This document shows positions 33,323-47,333 of a stretch of DNA of 64,000 nucleotides, one piece after another. Numbering within the stretch: the stretch's first letter is position 1; every line of letters begins with the position of its first letter. This DNA is from Ureibacillus aquaedulcis (lineage in GTDB: Bacteria; Bacillota; Bacilli; Bacillales_A; Planococcaceae): positions 1-64,000 of the forward strand of contig NZ_JAUHTQ010000007.1 of NCBI RefSeq assembly GCF_030418165.1. Direction: 5' to 3'. Position numbers and translations under genes: made by a program. The notes below the pieces were generated by a model. That model was not told the DNA's origin and made no database searches. It saw only the letters and a list, made by a program, of their open reading frames with translations.

Positions 33323-34267
33323 TTAGTCTTCCTTACGTAATCCTAAACCAAGCTCTTCTAATTTAGCTTTTACTTCTTCTAGTGATTTTCGACCAAGATT
33401 ACGTACTTTCATCATGTCGTCTTCTGATTTATTCGCAAGTTCCAATACCGTATTGATACCAGCGCGTTTTAAACAGTTGTACGAACGAACTGAAAGATCT
33501 AACTCCTCAATCGTCATCTCTAAAACTTTTTCTTTTTGATCCTCTTCTTTTTCGACCATGATTTCAGCAGTTTGTGCCTCATTCGTTAAGCCTACAAAGA
33601 TATTAAGGTGCTCAGTTAAAATTTTCGCCCCGAGCGATATCGCCTCTTTTGGACCGATGCTACCATCTGTCCACACATCAAGTGATAACTTGTCGAAATC
33701 GGAATTCTGTCCAACACGAGTGTTCTCCACTTGAAAATTAACGCGTGAAACTGGAGTGTAAATAGAGTCGATCGGGATCACGCCAATAGGAAGATCCTCA
33801 CGTTTGTTTTGATCAGCAGGAGTATATCCACGGCCACGGCGAGCATACATACGCATACGCAGATGACCATTTTTAGCGATTGTTGCAATATACAAATCTG
33901 GATTTAATATTTCAACGTCACTGTCATGTGTGATATCAGCAGCTGTAACCGTTCCATCACCTTTCACGTCAATCTCAATAACTTTTTCTTCGTCAGAGTA
34001 GATTTTAAGTGCAAGTTTTTTGATATTCAAAATAATTGAAGCAACATCTTCTACTACGCCTTCTACAGTTGAGAATTCGTGTAATACACCATCAATTTGA
34101 ATAGATGTAACAGCAGCTCCTGGTAATGAAGACAGAAGGATACGACGTAAAGAATTACCCAAAGTGTTTCCGTACCCGCGTTCAAGCGGTTCTACAACAA
34201 ACTTGCCAAATTTGGAATCTTCGCTGATCTCAACAGTTTCAATCTTTGGTTTTTCAATTTCGATCAT
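33323..34267 (-). CDS. rpoA: RNA polymerase subunit alpha
   Basis: Alpha dimers start RNA polymerase assembly, and their C-terminal domain contacts UP elements and activators. The 314-aa sequence has the N-terminal assembly domain ([23 protein letters not shown]) and an intact C-terminal domain ([40 protein letters not shown]). The length is normal for Bacillales. Confidence 0.98.
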   Translation of the reverse strand: MIEIEKPKIETVEISEDSKFGKFVVEPLERGYGNTLGNSLRRILLSSLPGAAVTSIQIDGVLHEFSTVEGVVEDVASIILNIKKLALKIYSDEEKVIEIDVKGDGTVTAADITHDSDVEILNPDLYIATIAKNGHLRMRMYARRGRGYTPADQNKREDLPIGVIPIDSIYTPVSRVNFQVENTRVGQNSDFDKLSLDVWTDGSIGPKEAISLGAKILTEHLNIFVGLTNEAQTAEIMVEKEEDQKEKVLEMTIEELDLSVRSYNCLKRAGINTVLELANKSEDDMMKVRNLGRKSLEEVKAKLEELGLGLRKED

Positions 34268-34295
34268 TCAATTTACCCTCCTTCAAAACATCGAA

Positions 34296-34325
34296 TGTAT
34301 AGGTTCATAACATCATAATAGTCAA
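34296..34325 (-). promoter_or_regulatory. possible internal promoter before rpoA
   Basis: TTGACT (34325-34320) and TATACA (34301-34296) lie 18 bp apart in the 138-bp gap between rpsK and rpoA. Confidence 0.35.
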
Positions 34326-34405
34326 AAACTATTGACTTTATAAGATTTGCACAAGATTTTGTTTTGTACAAGCAATGATGAACTCAATTTATTGAGATGC
34401 ACCCA

Positions 34406-34813
<408 letters not shown>

Positions 34814-34820
34814 TTACTTA

Positions 34821-35186
34821 TTATTTTTTCTTGTTCGCTACAGTTTTACGAGGACCTTTACGCGTACGCGCATTGTTTTTCGTATTTTGACCACGAACAG
34901 GTAAACCACGACGGTGACGGATACCACGGTTAGAACCGATTTCCATCAGACGTTTAATGTTAAGTGAAATTTCGCGACGTAAGTCACCTTCCACTTTATA
35001 AGTATCTAATTGTTCACGGATTTTGTTTAACTCATCTTCAGTAAGATCGCGTACGCGAGTATCTCCGTTGACACCAGCAGCAGCTAATACTTTTTGAGAT
35101 GTAGTTTTACCAATTCCGTAAATGTAAGTTAATGAAATTACCACGCGTTTGTCGCGAGGAATGTCAACTCCAGCAATACGTGCCAT
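34821..35186 (-). CDS. rpsM: 30S ribosomal protein S13
   Basis: S13 sits in the small-subunit head and contacts P-site tRNA and the L5 bridge. The 121-aa protein has [25 protein letters not shown] and the basic tail [21 protein letters not shown]. It follows rpmJ by 23 bp. Confidence 0.97.
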   Translation of the reverse strand: MARIAGVDIPRDKRVVISLTYIYGIGKTTSQKVLAAAGVNGDTRVRDLTEDELNKIREQLDTYKVEGDLRREISLNIKRLMEIGSNRGIRHRRGLPVRGQNTKNNARTRKGPRKTVANKKK

Positions 35187-35209
35187 GTACGTTGTGCACC
35201 TCCTTATAA

Positions 35210-35323
<114 letters not shown>

Positions 35324-35360
35324 CTAACCCAACCTCCTTAATAGTCCGGAGTGCAAAAGA

Positions 35361-35579
35361 TTATTTAAAACGGTATGTGATACGACCGCGAGTTAAATCG
35401 TATGGAGATAACTCAATAGTAACCTTATCTCCAGGTAAAATACGGATAAAGTGCATACGAATCTTTCCAGAAACGTGCGCAAGCACCGTGTGCCCATTTT
35501 CTAATTCTACCTTAAACATCGCGTTTGGCAAAGTCTCAACAACTGTTCCTTCGACTTCAATTACATCGTCTTTCGCCAT
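35361..35579 (-). CDS. infA: translation initiation factor IF-1
   Basis: IF-1 blocks the A site during initiation. The 72-aa OB-fold protein begins [20 protein letters not shown] and ends [16 protein letters not shown]. The start at 35579 is behind GGGAG; a longer upstream reading is not family-like. It follows a decayed map region instead of an intact map gene. Confidence 0.97.
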   Translation of the reverse strand: MAKDDVIEVEGTVVETLPNAMFKVELENGHTVLAHVSGKIRMHFIRILPGDKVTIELSPYDLTRGRITYRFK

Positions 35580-36000
35580 CAACCCTGTCTCCCTTCTATA
35601 TGCGTTTTTCGATTCTCTAACATACACGATAAAGAGAATCTATGCAACTGTTTTTATTCAATAGAAGCAACTTCACCAACATATGCTTGGATTGTATGAG
35701 AGATGTTCGAAAGACGCTCGTCTGGTTTCGCTTCACACAATCCAGGGAATGACTACTTCCGATAAAGAAATGGAGTCACTTCTTTACTCGTATCCCGGAA
35801 TGTCTTGGATGAGAGATTCATACCCGTTACAAAGATGCTTCCACGAAACCCATAACACTTACCACAAAATAGATTCTATCACATTTGTGTCTCGTGTATA
35901 CCGGGCACAATATGCTTTTGCAACTCTCAATAAAGTTTATTTTGTTGCACCCGCAAAGTCTCCCGCGAAAAGCAGTTTGACTCTCGTCTAATGCCGGGTA
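35580..36000 (-). other. non-coding/decayed region between adk and infA
   Basis: About 420 bp where map and often a small KOW-domain gene sit in Bacillus. No intact frame on the minus strand. The distal part holds a clear map relic (35654-35752). The proximal part (about 35800-35950) encodes scattered short protein-like pieces with stops. It should also contain the infA promoter. Confidence 0.6.
35654..35752 (-). pseudogene. map: map (methionine aminopeptidase) relic
   Basis: The minus-strand frame ending at 35654 reads EAKPDERLSNISHTIQAYV, which matches the type I methionine aminopeptidase helix GLxEAKPGERLSNISHAIQxYVE. The frame then ends EVASIE and stop, losing the metal-binding half of the enzyme. 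Upstream in the same frame no start and no MAP N-terminus remains. Its location between adk and infA is the ancestral map position in Bacillales. Confidence 0.65.
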
Positions 36001-36720
<720 letters not shown>

Positions 36721-38016
36721 TTATTTCATAAAGCCTTTATAATGACGTTTTACAAGTTGAGCTTCTAATTGCTTCATTGTTTCCAAAGCAACACCAACTA
36801 CGATAATTACACTAGTACCGCCGATTTGTGCCGAGGCAGGCAGGTTCATGAAATTAATGAATAGGATTGGTAAAACTGAAATAACAATCAAGAATAGAGC
36901 ACCAACGAATGTTAAACGGTATAGAACTTTTGTTAAGTAACTTTGCGTATCGTTACCAGGGCGGATGCCAGGAATGTACGCACCTTGTTTTTTCAAGTTG
37001 TCGGACAAATTTTCTGGATTCACTTGAATAAATGCATAGAAGTACGTAAACGCAACAATCAATGCAATATAGATAATCATCCCGACAGGTTTGTTATAAT
37101 CAAACGTGTTCATGATGAAGGTAGTGAAGCCATTTTGACCGAAGAACGTTGCTAAAGTCTGAGGCGTAACAATAAACGCAACTGCAAAGATTACCGGAAT
37201 AACACCTGCAGCATTTACTTTTAAAGGTAAATGTGTTTGTTGTCCACCAGCTTGTGGCGCACGTCCCGCAACTCGTTTTGCATATTGAATTGGAATCTTA
37301 CGCAACGCTTGTTGAATATAGATAACTCCAACTACAACTGCAAGCATAACTAAAGCAAGTAATACTAGAATAGCGATTTTAATAAACAGCTGATCTCCAG
37401 CATCCTCGATTTGTTGTGCATAGATTTGGTTCACTGTTGTAGGAATAGCAGCCACAATACCCGCAAAGATAATGATAGAAATACCATTTCCAACACCATG
37501 TGAAGTAATTTGTTCACCTAACCACAGTAGGAAAGAAGTACCCGCAGTTAACACGACCGCGATCGTTAGGTATGATAATACACTTGTATCAGTGATTAGC
37601 GTACCACCGTACATTTGGTTGAACCCAAATGACATAGCGAACGCTTGAATGAAAGCCAAAACAACTGTTAAGTAACGAGTGAATTGTGCCAACTTGCGTC
37701 GACCAACATCACCTTGTTTAGCCCATTCCGCAAACTTCGGAACTACATCCATTTGCAGCAATTGAACGATAATGGAAGCTGTAATGTATGGCATAATCCC
37801 CAATGCAAAGATTGAGAAGTTAGACAATGCACCACCGCCGAAAGTATTAAGGAAACCAATTAAGTTAAACTCATCGGCCACCTTTAATACTTGAGAGTCG
37901 ACGTTTGGTACTGGAATGAATGTTCCAATACGGAAAACGATCAACATTAATAATGTAAAGATGATTTTATTTCGTATATCTCGAACGCGCATAAAGTTTG
38001 AGATCATTTGAAACAT
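36721..38016 (-). CDS. secY: preprotein translocase subunit SecY
   Basis: SecY is the protein-conducting channel of the Sec pathway. The 431-aa protein has ten transmembrane segments, with typical loops such as GIMPYITASIIVQLLQMD and YAKRVAGRAPQAGGQQTHLPL. Its start overlaps the rplO stop at 38016, which couples channel synthesis to ribosomal protein synthesis. Confidence 0.97.
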   Translation of the reverse strand: MFQMISNFMRVRDIRNKIIFTLLMLIVFRIGTFIPVPNVDSQVLKVADEFNLIGFLNTFGGGALSNFSIFALGIMPYITASIIVQLLQMDVVPKFAEWAKQGDVGRRKLAQFTRYLTVVLAFIQAFAMSFGFNQMYGGTLITDTSVLSYLTIAVVLTAGTSFLLWLGEQITSHGVGNGISIIIFAGIVAAIPTTVNQIYAQQIEDAGDQLFIKIAILVLLALVMLAVVVGVIYIQQALRKIPIQYAKRVAGRAPQAGGQQTHLPLKVNAAGVIPVIFAVAFIVTPQTLATFFGQNGFTTFIMNTFDYNKPVGMIIYIALIVAFTYFYAFIQVNPENLSDNLKKQGAYIPGIRPGNDTQSYLTKVLYRLTFVGALFLIVISVLPILFINFMNLPASAQIGGTSVIIVVGVALETMKQLEAQLVKRHYKGFMK

Positions 38017-38456
38017 TAGATCACCTCTGTTGTTCCGCCAGCGTTCTCAATAGCTTCTTTAGCACTGCCTGAGAACTTGTGAGCTTTTACTGTAAGCTTT
38101 TTGTTAAGAGTTCCATTACCTAGAATCTTAATTCCAGCTTTTTCATTACTCACAATACCAGTTTCTAGTAATAATGCAGGTGTTACTTCTGCACCATCTT
38201 CGAAACGGTTTAATGCATCAAGGTTAACGATTGCGAATTCTTTACGGTTGATGTTCGTAAAGCCGCGTTTTGGTAAACGACGGAATAGTGGGTTTTGACC
38301 CCCCTCAAATCCAGGACGAACGCCGCCGCCAGAACGAGCGTTTTGACCTTTATGACCTTTACCTGCAGTTTTACCGTTACCAGAACCGATACCACGACCA
38401 ACACGGTTACGCTCTTTACGTGATCCTTCTGCTGGTTTTAACTCATGAAGTTTCAT
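38016..38456 (-). CDS. rplO: 50S ribosomal protein L15
   Basis: L15 is a late-assembly large-subunit protein. The 146-aa sequence has the Gly/Arg-rich N-terminus ([22 protein letters not shown]) and [15 protein letters not shown]. It lies between rpmD and secY. Confidence 0.97.
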   Translation of the reverse strand: MKLHELKPAEGSRKERNRVGRGIGSGNGKTAGKGHKGQNARSGGGVRPGFEGGQNPLFRRLPKRGFTNINRKEFAIVNLDALNRFEDGAEVTPALLLETGIVSNEKAGIKILGNGTLNKKLTVKAHKFSGSAKEAIENAGGTTEVI

Positions 38457-38489
38457 ATGGGTGGCACCTCCTTGTTCAATGTTTGAAAA

Positions 38490-38672
38490 TTAATTTCCTT
38501 TTACAGTAACTAAGTGAGCTACTTTATCTAACATACCGCGAATAGCTGCGTTGTCAGCTTGTTCAACAGTTTGGTTCATTTTACGTAAACCTAGAGCTTC
38601 AACAATTTTGCGTTGTTGAGGCTTAGTACCGATTAAAGATTTAGTAAGGGTAATTTCTAATTTGTTTGTCAT
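38490..38672 (-). CDS. rpmD: 50S ribosomal protein L30
   Basis: A 60-aa protein with the L30 core [32 protein letters not shown]. It is 14 bp downstream of rpsE. Confidence 0.96.
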   Translation of the reverse strand: MTNKLEITLTKSLIGTKPQQRKIVEALGLRKMNQTVEQADNAAIRGMLDKVAHLVTVKGN

Positions 38673-38686
38673 TATAATTCCCCCCC

Positions 38687-39187
38687 TTATCCTAATAGTT
38701 CTTCCACTGATTTACCGCGTAGTTTTGCAACGTCCTCTGCGCGTTTCAGTTCATTTAGACCAGCAACAGTAGCACGTACCATGTTGATTGGTGTGTTTGA
38801 ACCTAGAGATTTTGAAAGAATATCAGTAATACCAGCAAGTTCAAGTACGGCACGTACAGGACCACCAGCGATAACTCCAGTACCTGGAGCTGCAGGTTTG
38901 ATTAAGATTTGACCTGCTCCGAAGCGACCAACAACATCATGTGGAGTTGTTCCACCAACACGTGGCACTTCGATTAAGTTTTTCTTCGCGTCTTCAACAG
39001 CTTTACGGATTGCGTCTGGAACCTCTTGAGCTTTACCAGTACCGAAACCTACATGACCGTTTTTATCACCTACAACAACTAGTGCTGTAAAGCGGAAGCG
39101 ACGTCCACCTTTAACAACTTTAGCAACGCGGTTGATAGTAACTACGCGTTCTTCAAGTTCAAGTTTGTTTGCGTCAATGCGACTCAT
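38687..39187 (-). CDS. rpsE: 30S ribosomal protein S5
   Basis: S5 takes part in decoding accuracy. The 166-aa protein has the S5 RNA-binding domain with the loop [21 protein letters not shown] (site of spectinomycin resistance changes, which looks unaltered) and [20 protein letters not shown]. Confidence 0.97.
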   Translation of the reverse strand: MSRIDANKLELEERVVTINRVAKVVKGGRRFRFTALVVVGDKNGHVGFGTGKAQEVPDAIRKAVEDAKKNLIEVPRVGGTTPHDVVGRFGAGQILIKPAAPGTGVIAGGPVRAVLELAGITDILSKSLGSNTPINMVRATVAGLNELKRAEDVAKLRGKSVEELLG

Positions 39188-39208
39188 GAAGTATGTCCCT
39201 CCTTCTTA

Positions 39209-39568
39209 TTAAAATTCTAAGCCGTTTTCACGTGCAGCTTCAGCTAAAGCTTTTACACGTCCATGATATAAGTAACCACCACGGTCAAATACAACAGCAG
39301 TAATATTTTTTTCCGCAGCGCGTTTAGCGATTGTTTCACCGATTTTTGCTGCAGCTTCTACATTGCTACCTACACCCTCAAAACCGTTTTCTTGAGAAGA
39401 TGCACTAACAAGTGTTACACCAGCAACATCGTCAATAAGTTGCGCATAAATGTTCTTGTTTGAACGGAATACATTTAAACGTGGACGTTCAGCAGTACCC
39501 GAGATCTTTGTACGAACACGCGCATGACGTTTTTTACGAACTTGATTTTTATCTTGTTTCGTAATCAC
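39209..39568 (-). CDS. rplR: 50S ribosomal protein L18
   Basis: L18 binds 5S rRNA. The 119-aa protein starts at GTG 39568 ([19 protein letters not shown]), 8 nt behind AAAGGAG; an earlier GTG overlaps that site. The C-terminus [26 protein letters not shown] is typical. Confidence 0.96.
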   Translation of the reverse strand: MITKQDKNQVRKKRHARVRTKISGTAERPRLNVFRSNKNIYAQLIDDVAGVTLVSASSQENGFEGVGSNVEAAAKIGETIAKRAAEKNITAVVFDRGGYLYHGRVKALAEAARENGLEF

Positions 39569-39600
39569 AGAGGTCACTCCTTTCTAATGCTTAGGCAGCA

Positions 39601-40140
39601 TTATTTACCTGTTTTACCTTCTTTACGACGTACAAATTCGCCTTCATAACGAATACCTTTACCTTTATAAGGCTCTGGTGGGCGAACATCACGAATGTTT
39701 GATGCTAATGCACCAACACGTTCTTTGCTAATACCTTTTACGATCACTTTTGTATTTGAAGGAACTTCGATTTCTAGACCTTCTTCAGGTGTAAACTCAA
39801 CTGGGTGAGAGTAACCAACGTTAAGTACAAGTTTTGTACCTTGTAATTGCGCACGGTAACCTACACCGATAAGTTCTAGAGAACGAGAAAATCCTTCAGA
39901 AACACCAGTAACCATGTTTGCTAATAGCGCACGAGTTGTACCATGAATAGTACGGTGTTGTTTTGACTCAGAAGGGCGAACAACATTGATGATGTTTCCT
40001 TCTAATTCAATTTTCATATCTTGGTTGAATTGACGAGTTAATTCGCCTTTAGGTCCTTTAACTGTAACTGTGTTATCGTCAGCGATAGTTAATGTTACGT
40101 TAGCAGGAACCTCGATTGGTTTTTTACCTACACGAGACAT
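39601..40140 (-). CDS. rplF: 50S ribosomal protein L6
   Basis: L6 lies near the factor-binding site. The 179-aa protein has two L6 domains, starting [15 protein letters not shown] and ending [25 protein letters not shown]. Confidence 0.97.
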   Translation of the reverse strand: MSRVGKKPIEVPANVTLTIADDNTVTVKGPKGELTRQFNQDMKIELEGNIINVVRPSESKQHRTIHGTTRALLANMVTGVSEGFSRSLELIGVGYRAQLQGTKLVLNVGYSHPVEFTPEEGLEIEVPSNTKVIVKGISKERVGALASNIRDVRPPEPYKGKGIRYEGEFVRRKEGKTGK

Positions 40141-40170
40141 TTAGTTGCACCTCCATTCTTTTATTGCTAA

Positions 40171-40569
40171 TTACCAAATGTAAGCTAAGATTTCTCCGCC
40201 AACTTTTTTAGCACGTGCTTCTTTATCAGTTAATAAACCTTGAGAAGTTGATACTAAAGCGATACCTAAACCGTTAAGTACACGAGGTACTTCGTCAGTT
40301 TTAGCATATACACGTAAGCCAGGTTTTGAAATACGTTTTAAGCCAGTGATAACACGCTCGTTTTCTTTTCCATATTTTAAGAAGATACGGATGATACCTT
40401 GCTTATTATCTTCAACATACTCTACATCACGAACGAAACCTTCACGCTTTAAAATTTCAGCGATTTCTTTCTTTAAGTTTGAAGCTGGTACTTCTAACTT
40501 CTCGTGACGAACCATGTTAGCATTACGAATGCGTGTTAACATATCTGCGATCGGATCTGTCATTGTCAT
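40171..40569 (-). CDS. rpsH: 30S ribosomal protein S8
   Basis: S8 is a primary 16S rRNA binder and, in some bacteria, the spc operon regulator. The 132-aa protein has [20 protein letters not shown] at the N-terminus and [33 protein letters not shown] at the C-terminus. Confidence 0.97.
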   Translation of the reverse strand: MTMTDPIADMLTRIRNANMVRHEKLEVPASNLKKEIAEILKREGFVRDVEYVEDNKQGIIRIFLKYGKENERVITGLKRISKPGLRVYAKTDEVPRVLNGLGIALVSTSQGLLTDKEARAKKVGGEILAYIW

Positions 40570-40598
40570 AAATTTTACCTCCTTCCCAATTTAGGGGA

Positions 40599-40802
<204 letters not shown>

Positions 40803-40805
40803 TTA

Positions 40806-41345
40806 TTACTTTTGGAACGGCATACCGAATTGTGTCAATAACTCGCGAGCTTCTTCATCAGAATTCGCAGTTGTTACGATCACGATGTCCATACCGCGTA
40901 CTTTTGAAACTTTATCGTAATCGATCTCTGGGAAAATTAATTGTTCTTTAACACCTAGTGTGTAGTTTCCACGACCATCAAATGATTTTTTAGAAACACC
41001 GCGGAAGTCGCGTACACGTGGAAGTGCGATAGCGATTAATTTGTCCAAGAATTCATACATACGTTCACCACGTAATGTAACTTTTGCACCGATAGGCATT
41101 CCTTCACGTAGACGGAAACCAGCGATAGATTTTTTCGCTTTAGTTACAACTGGTTTTTGTCCAGTGATGATTGTTAATTCTTCTACAGCAGCGTCTAGTG
41201 CTTTAGAGTTTTGTACAGCGTCACCAACACCCATGTTGATTACGATTTTGTCTACTTTAGGCACTTGCATTACTGATTTATATTCAAACTTGCTCATAAG
41301 AGCTGGAGAAACTTCATTTAAATATTTTTCTTTTAGGCGGCTCAT
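40806..41345 (-). CDS. rplE: 50S ribosomal protein L5
   Basis: L5 binds 5S rRNA and bridges to S13. The 179-aa protein contains [46 protein letters not shown] and [20 protein letters not shown]. Confidence 0.97.
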   Translation of the reverse strand: MSRLKEKYLNEVSPALMSKFEYKSVMQVPKVDKIVINMGVGDAVQNSKALDAAVEELTIITGQKPVVTKAKKSIAGFRLREGMPIGAKVTLRGERMYEFLDKLIAIALPRVRDFRGVSKKSFDGRGNYTLGVKEQLIFPEIDYDKVSKVRGMDIVIVTTANSDEEARELLTQFGMPFQK

Positions 41346-41373
41346 GTTCGTACCTCCCTTCTCAAATTTCTTA

Positions 41374-41682
41374 TTAGTCGATTACTGCACCTGATTTTTT
41401 TGCAACACGAACTTTTTTGCCATCTTCGATTTTGTAACCTACACGAGTCGGCTCGCCAGATTTCGGATCGATTAGCATTACGTTCGATACGTGGATTGCT
41501 GCTTCTTGGCTTACAATACCACCTTGTGGGTTTAACTGGTTAGGTTTAACGTGTTTTTTAACAATGTTAATACCTTCAACAAGAACTCGGTCTTGTTTTG
41601 GGAAAGCAGCTAAAACTACGCCTTCTTTACCTTTATCTTTACCAGTGATAACTTTTACTTTGTCGCCCTTTTTTACATGCAT
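41374..41682 (-). CDS. rplX: 50S ribosomal protein L24
   Basis: L24 is an assembly-initiating protein. The 102-aa sequence begins with a KOW motif ([20 protein letters not shown]) and ends in the family pattern [16 protein letters not shown]. Confidence 0.97.
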   Translation of the reverse strand: MHVKKGDKVKVITGKDKGKEGVVLAAFPKQDRVLVEGINIVKKHVKPNQLNPQGGIVSQEAAIHVSNVMLIDPKSGEPTRVGYKIEDGKKVRVAKKSGAVID

Positions 41683-41718
41683 TAGTGTCGCACCTCCTTG
41701 ATTGGTACTATCATGAAA

Positions 41719-42087
41719 TTAAAGAACTTCTGGAGCTAATGAAACGATTTTCATGAAGTTGCTATCACGTAATTCACGTGCAACAGGTCCGAAAATACGA
41801 GTTCCGCGTGGTGACTTATCGTCTTTGATGATTACGCAAGCATTTTCGTCAAATTTAATATAAGTACCATCTTTACGGCGTACACCAGATTTTGTGCGAA
41901 CGACAACAGCCTTAACAACGTCACCTTTCTTGACAACGCCCCCTGGTGTTGCTTTCTTAACTGTTACAACAACGATATCACCGATGTTAGCAGTTTTACG
42001 GCCAGAACCACCAAGTACTTTAATTGTTAACACTTCGCGTGCACCTGAGTTGTCAGCAACTTTCATACGACTTTCTTGTTGGATCAC
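41719..42087 (-). CDS. rplN: 50S ribosomal protein L14
   Basis: The 122-aa protein has the L14 signature ([30 protein letters not shown]) and the end [25 protein letters not shown]. It is located at the subunit interface. Confidence 0.97.
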   Translation of the reverse strand: MIQQESRMKVADNSGAREVLTIKVLGGSGRKTANIGDIVVVTVKKATPGGVVKKGDVVKAVVVRTKSGVRRKDGTYIKFDENACVIIKDDKSPRGTRIFGPVARELRDSNFMKIVSLAPEVL

Positions 42088-42130
42088 TTAGGTTACCTCC
42101 CTTCGGAATTCGAATGTTTCCGAAATGTTA

Positions 42131-42394
42131 TTAAATAATAACAGCTTTTTCTACGACTTCCACTAGGCGGAAACGTTTTGTAGCTGATAACGGACGAGTT
42201 TCCATGATACGTACGATATCACCGATTTTCGCTTCGTTCAACTCATCATGAGCCTTGAATTTTTTAGAGTACTTTACACGTTTACCATATAATTTATGTT
42301 TCTTATAAGTTTCAACAAGAACAGTAACTGTTTTGTCCATTTTATCAGAAACTACACGGCCCGTGTAAACTTTGCGTTGATTACGCTCAGTCAT
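42131..42394 (-). CDS. rpsQ: 30S ribosomal protein S17
   Basis: The 87-aa OB-fold protein contains [42 protein letters not shown] and ends in the [11 protein letters not shown] pattern. It is a primary 16S rRNA binder. Confidence 0.97.
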   Translation of the reverse strand: MTERNQRKVYTGRVVSDKMDKTVTVLVETYKKHKLYGKRVKYSKKFKAHDELNEAKIGDIVRIMETRPLSATKRFRLVEVVEKAVII

Positions 42395-42412
42395 ACTAAA
42401 GAACCTCCTTTA

Positions 42413-43037
<625 letters not shown>

Positions 43038-43039
43038 TA

Positions 43040-43696
43040 TTATTTGCCTCCTTCCACAGAGCTCTTCTTCGTTGGAAGGACTTCACCACGATAGATCCAT
43101 ACTTTAACACCTAGTTTACCATAAGTAGTGTCAGCTTCTGCGTGAGCATAATCGATGTCAGCACGAAGAGTATGAAGTGGAACAGTTCCTTCACTGTAAT
43201 GTTCAGCACGCGCGATATCAGCGCCACCTAAACGACCAGATACTTGTGTTTTAATTCCTTTTGCACCAGCACGGATTGTGCGTTGGATTGCTTGTTTTTG
43301 AGCACGACGGAATGATACGCGGTTCTCAAGTTGACGAGCGATGTTTTCAGCTACTAAACGAGCATCAAGATCAGCTCTTTTGATTTCTACGATGTTAATG
43401 TGTACACGTTTACCAGTTAAATCGTTAAGGTATTTACGTAAGTTTTCAACTTCCGTACCGCCTTTACCGATTACCATACCTGGTTTCGCTGTGTGAATTG
43501 TAATGTTTACGCGGTTTGCAGCGCGTTCGATTTCTACTTTAGAAACAGATGCTTCTTTTAATGCAGATTCGATATATTTACGAACTTTGATATCTTCGTG
43601 TAATAAAGTCGCATAGTCTTTCTCAGCGTACCATTTTGACTCCCAATCACGAATAATACCAACTCGTAGTCCTATTGGATGTACTTTTTGACCCAC
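43040..43696 (-). CDS. rpsC: 30S ribosomal protein S3
   Basis: S3 forms the mRNA entry channel. The 218-aa protein has the KH domain ([19 protein letters not shown]) and the C-terminal domain ([52 protein letters not shown]). Confidence 0.97.
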   Translation of the reverse strand: MGQKVHPIGLRVGIIRDWESKWYAEKDYATLLHEDIKVRKYIESALKEASVSKVEIERAANRVNITIHTAKPGMVIGKGGTEVENLRKYLNDLTGKRVHINIVEIKRADLDARLVAENIARQLENRVSFRRAQKQAIQRTIRAGAKGIKTQVSGRLGGADIARAEHYSEGTVPLHTLRADIDYAHAEADTTYGKLGVKVWIYRGEVLPTKKSSVEGGK

Positions 43697-43699
43697 GGA

Positions 43700-44044
43700 T
43701 TAACCCTCCTTCTTCTCAGATACCACTAGAGTAATGTGGCTTGTGCGTTTGTTAATTGCGCTTGCACGTCCTTGTGCACGTGGACGGAAACGTTTTAATG
43801 TTGGACCTTCGTCAACAAAAACTTCAGAAACAACTAGGTTGTTTACATCTAAATCATAGTTATGCTCAGCGTTTGCAACTGCAGATTTTAATACTTTTTC
43901 AACGACTGGAGACGCCGCTTTTGGAGTATGACGTAAAATTGCAACTGCTTCACCAATTTGCTTGCCTCGGATTAAGTCTACTACTAGACGTACTTTACGA
44001 GGAGCGATGCGCACTGTGCGAGCGATAGCTTTAGCTTGTGTCAT
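43700..44044 (-). CDS. rplV: 50S ribosomal protein L22
   Basis: L22 lines the exit tunnel. The 114-aa protein has [19 protein letters not shown] and the tunnel hairpin region [29 protein letters not shown], with no visible macrolide-type deletion. Confidence 0.97.
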   Translation of the reverse strand: MTQAKAIARTVRIAPRKVRLVVDLIRGKQIGEAVAILRHTPKAASPVVEKVLKSAVANAEHNYDLDVNNLVVSEVFVDEGPTLKRFRPRAQGRASAINKRTSHITLVVSEKKEG

Positions 44045-44066
44045 TAGGATTTACCTCCTCTCAAAA

Positions 44067-44345
44067 TTAGCGTCTTGTTTTCTTGTCATCTGCACCGTGA
44101 CCTTTGTAAGTACGTGTCGGTGCGAATTCGCCTAGTTTGTGACCTACCATATCTTCTGTCACGTATACAGGAACGTGTTTACGTCCATCATATACAGCGA
44201 TTGTTAAACCGATGAAGTTCGGGAAGATAGTAGAACGGCGTGACCAAGTTTTGATAACTTGTTTTTTCTCTGAACCTTCTTGTGCTTCAACTTTTTTCAT
44301 TAAGTGATCATCCACAAAAGGTCCTTTTTTCAAGCTGCGACCCAT
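44067..44345 (-). CDS. rpsS: 30S ribosomal protein S19
   Basis: The 92-aa head protein begins [20 protein letters not shown] and contains [16 protein letters not shown]. Confidence 0.97.
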   Translation of the reverse strand: MGRSLKKGPFVDDHLMKKVEAQEGSEKKQVIKTWSRRSTIFPNFIGLTIAVYDGRKHVPVYVTEDMVGHKLGEFAPTRTYKGHGADDKKTRR

Positions 44346-44405
44346 TTAGGAACCTCCCTCCGTGACTCCACCACGGCCCTATATGCGAACCGTAGTACAA
44401 TCACA

Positions 44406-45236
44406 TTATTTTTTACGAGAACGAATGATTAACTTATTAGTTTTGTTTTTCTTCTTACGCGTTTTGTAACCAAGAGCTGGTTTACCCCATGGTGTCATTG
44501 GAGATTTACGTCCGATTGGAGAACGTCCTTCACCACCACCGTGTGGGTGATCGTTAGGGTTCATTACAGAACCACGAACAGTTGGGCGTTTACCTAACCA
44601 ACGAGAACGACCCGCTTTACCAATGTGGATAAGTTCGTGTTGCTCGTTACCTACTTGACCGATTGTTGCACGGCAAGTTGCTAATACTAAGCGAACTTCA
44701 CCAGATTGTAAACGAACAATTACATATTTACCTTCACGACCAAGTACTTGTGCAGAAGTACCAGCAGAACGTACTAATTGTCCGCCTTTACCAGGTTTTA
44801 ACTCGATGTTGTGGATAGTTGTACCCATTGGAATGTTTGCTAATGGTAAAGCGTTACCTACTTTAATATCAGCATCTGGACCAGATACGATTGTTTGACC
44901 AACTTCTAATCCTTTAGGTGCTAAGATGTAACGTTTTTCACCGTCAGCGTAGTTGATTAATGCGATATTCGCAGAGCGGTTTGGATCATATTCAATAGTA
45001 GCAACGCGTGCAGGAATTCCGTCTTTTGTACGTTTGAAGTCGATTACGCGGTATTGCTTCTTATGACCACCACCATGATGACGAACAGTAATTTTACCTT
45101 GGTTATTACGACCAGCTTTGCGTTTAATTGGTTCTAATAATGACTTTTCAGGCTTATTAGTTGTGATTTCCGCAAAGTCAGATGACGTCATATTACGACG
45201 ACCATTTGAGGTTGGTTTATACTTTTTAATCGCCAT
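44406..45236 (-). CDS. rplB: 50S ribosomal protein L2
   Basis: L2 is needed for subunit association and peptidyl transfer. The 276-aa protein contains [36 protein letters not shown] and the conserved [21 protein letters not shown]. Confidence 0.98.
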   Translation of the reverse strand: MAIKKYKPTSNGRRNMTSSDFAEITTNKPEKSLLEPIKRKAGRNNQGKITVRHHGGGHKKQYRVIDFKRTKDGIPARVATIEYDPNRSANIALINYADGEKRYILAPKGLEVGQTIVSGPDADIKVGNALPLANIPMGTTIHNIELKPGKGGQLVRSAGTSAQVLGREGKYVIVRLQSGEVRLVLATCRATIGQVGNEQHELIHIGKAGRSRWLGKRPTVRGSVMNPNDHPHGGGEGRSPIGRKSPMTPWGKPALGYKTRKKKNKTNKLIIRSRKK

Positions 45237-45282
45237 GTGTTTTCCCTCCTTCTTGAATGTTCGATTCTTTCCTTATCGGAAA

Positions 45283-45567
45283 TTAAATATCAAAAATTTC
45301 GATTTCTTTGCTATCAGCAGTTAATTTAACGATTGCTTTACGACGTTTGTTTGTGTATCCGCCGAATTTACCAACACGTTTAAATTTACCTTTGTAGTTC
45401 ATGATGTTAACTTTTTCAACTGTTACGCCAAAGATCTCTTGTACAGCATCTTTAACTTGAGTTTTGTTTGCGCGAACATCAACTTCAAAAGTGTATTTTT
45501 TCTCAGCCATAAGCTCAGAAGAACGCTCAGTAATGACCGGACGTTTTAAGATATCACGTGCTTCCAT
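45283..45567 (-). CDS. rplW: 50S ribosomal protein L23
   Basis: L23 docks trigger factor and SRP at the exit. The 94-aa protein has [16 protein letters not shown] and [30 protein letters not shown]. Its start overlaps the rplD end. Confidence 0.97.
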   Translation of the reverse strand: MEARDILKRPVITERSSELMAEKKYTFEVDVRANKTQVKDAVQEIFGVTVEKVNIMNYKGKFKRVGKFGGYTNKRRKAIVKLTADSKEIEIFDI

Positions 45568-46190
45568 TATCCAAGCACCTCCTCAACTTTTTCTACAGCA
45601 GCTTTAGTGAATACAACTTTTTCGTGACCTAATAGATCAAGAACGTTGATTCCAGAAGCCGTTAAAACAGTTACACCAGGGATGTTACGAGCAGATAATG
45701 CTACGTTTTCATCTAATTCAGCTGTAACGAATAAAGCTTTCTTTTCGATTTTAAGGTTACCTAAAATCGCTTTGAAATCTTTTGTTTTTGGTGCAGCTAA
45801 TTGCAATGCATCAAGAACTAAGAAGTTTTGTTCTCCAACCTTAGCTGATAAAGCAGATTTAAGAGCTAAGCGACGAACTTTCTTCGGTAATTTGTAGCTG
45901 TAGCTACGTGGAGTTGGACCGAATACAGTACCACCACCGCGCCATTGTGGAGAGCGGATAGAACCTTGACGAGCACGACCAGTTCCTTTTTGACGCCATG
46001 GTTTACGTCCACCACCAGCAACTTCAGAACGGTTTTTAACTTTATGATTACCTTGACGTAGAGAAGCGCGTTGTGCAACTACTGCGTCGAATAATACTGC
46101 TTCATTTGGCTCAATTCCGAAAACTAAGTCGTTTAACTCGATTTCACCTACAGAAGCGCCTGTTTGACTAAGTACAGATACTTTTGTCAT
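45567..46190 (-). CDS. rplD: 50S ribosomal protein L4
   Basis: The 207-aa protein has the long tunnel loop ([25 protein letters not shown]), intact at the macrolide-relevant KGTGRAR, and the Rossmann-like body. L4 regulates the S10 operon in some bacteria. Confidence 0.97.
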   Translation of the reverse strand: MTKVSVLSQTGASVGEIELNDLVFGIEPNEAVLFDAVVAQRASLRQGNHKVKNRSEVAGGGRKPWRQKGTGRARQGSIRSPQWRGGGTVFGPTPRSYSYKLPKKVRRLALKSALSAKVGEQNFLVLDALQLAAPKTKDFKAILGNLKIEKKALFVTAELDENVALSARNIPGVTVLTASGINVLDLLGHEKVVFTKAAVEKVEEVLG

Positions 46191-46216
46191 TCCTGTTTCC
46201 TCCTTTCTTCGAGAAA

Positions 46217-46846
46217 TTATTTAGATTTTACAGCAGTTTTCACTGTAACTAATGCTTTACGAGAACCAGGAACATTACCTTTAACAAGTAGTAAGTTACG
46301 CTCAACATCAACCTTAACGATTTCGATGTTTTGGATTGTAACTACATTACCACCCATTTGACCAGGTAAATTCTTTTGTTTGAATACGCGGTTCGGAGCA
46401 ACTGGACCCATTGAACCAGGACGACGGTGGTAACGAGAACCGTGGGCCATAGGACCACGAGATTGACCATGGCGTTTGATAACACCTTGGAAACCTTTAC
46501 CTTTAGTAACACCTGTTACATCTACTACATCGCCTTCTGCGAAAATTTCTACTTTGACTTCTTGACCAACCTCGTACTCTTCCACACTAACGTTGCGGAA
46601 TTCACGAATGAAGCGCTTAGGAGCAGTATTCGCTTTTGCTACGTGACCTTGTTCTGGTTTGTTAGAAAGCTTAACGCGCTTATCTTCGAAACCAACTTGA
46701 ATTGCTTCGTAACCGTCTGTTTCAACAGTTTTCTTTTGAAGAACTACGTTTGGAGTAGCTTCGATAACTGTTACAGGGATTAAATCACCATTCTCAGCGA
46801 AAACTTGTGTCATACCAACTTTTCTACCTAAGATTCCTTTAGCCAT
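46217..46846 (-). CDS. rplC: 50S ribosomal protein L3
   Basis: L3 starts large-subunit assembly. The 209-aa protein begins [20 protein letters not shown] and contains [36 protein letters not shown], the loop reaching the peptidyl transferase centre. Confidence 0.97.
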   Translation of the reverse strand: MAKGILGRKVGMTQVFAENGDLIPVTVIEATPNVVLQKKTVETDGYEAIQVGFEDKRVKLSNKPEQGHVAKANTAPKRFIREFRNVSVEEYEVGQEVKVEIFAEGDVVDVTGVTKGKGFQGVIKRHGQSRGPMAHGSRYHRRPGSMGPVAPNRVFKQKNLPGQMGGNVVTIQNIEIVKVDVERNLLLVKGNVPGSRKALVTVKTAVKSK

Positions 46847-46893
46847 TTGTCACACCTCCTGTGATTATTAAAAAGTTCTATTTGTTTTTACCA

Positions 46894-47333
<440 letters not shown>

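Noticed and set aside
35683-35991. 102-codon plus-strand open frame between infA and adk
   Set aside because: It runs antisense through the map relic and the upstream region, has no ribosome site, and its sequence is not protein-like. The minus-strand reading explains the region better.
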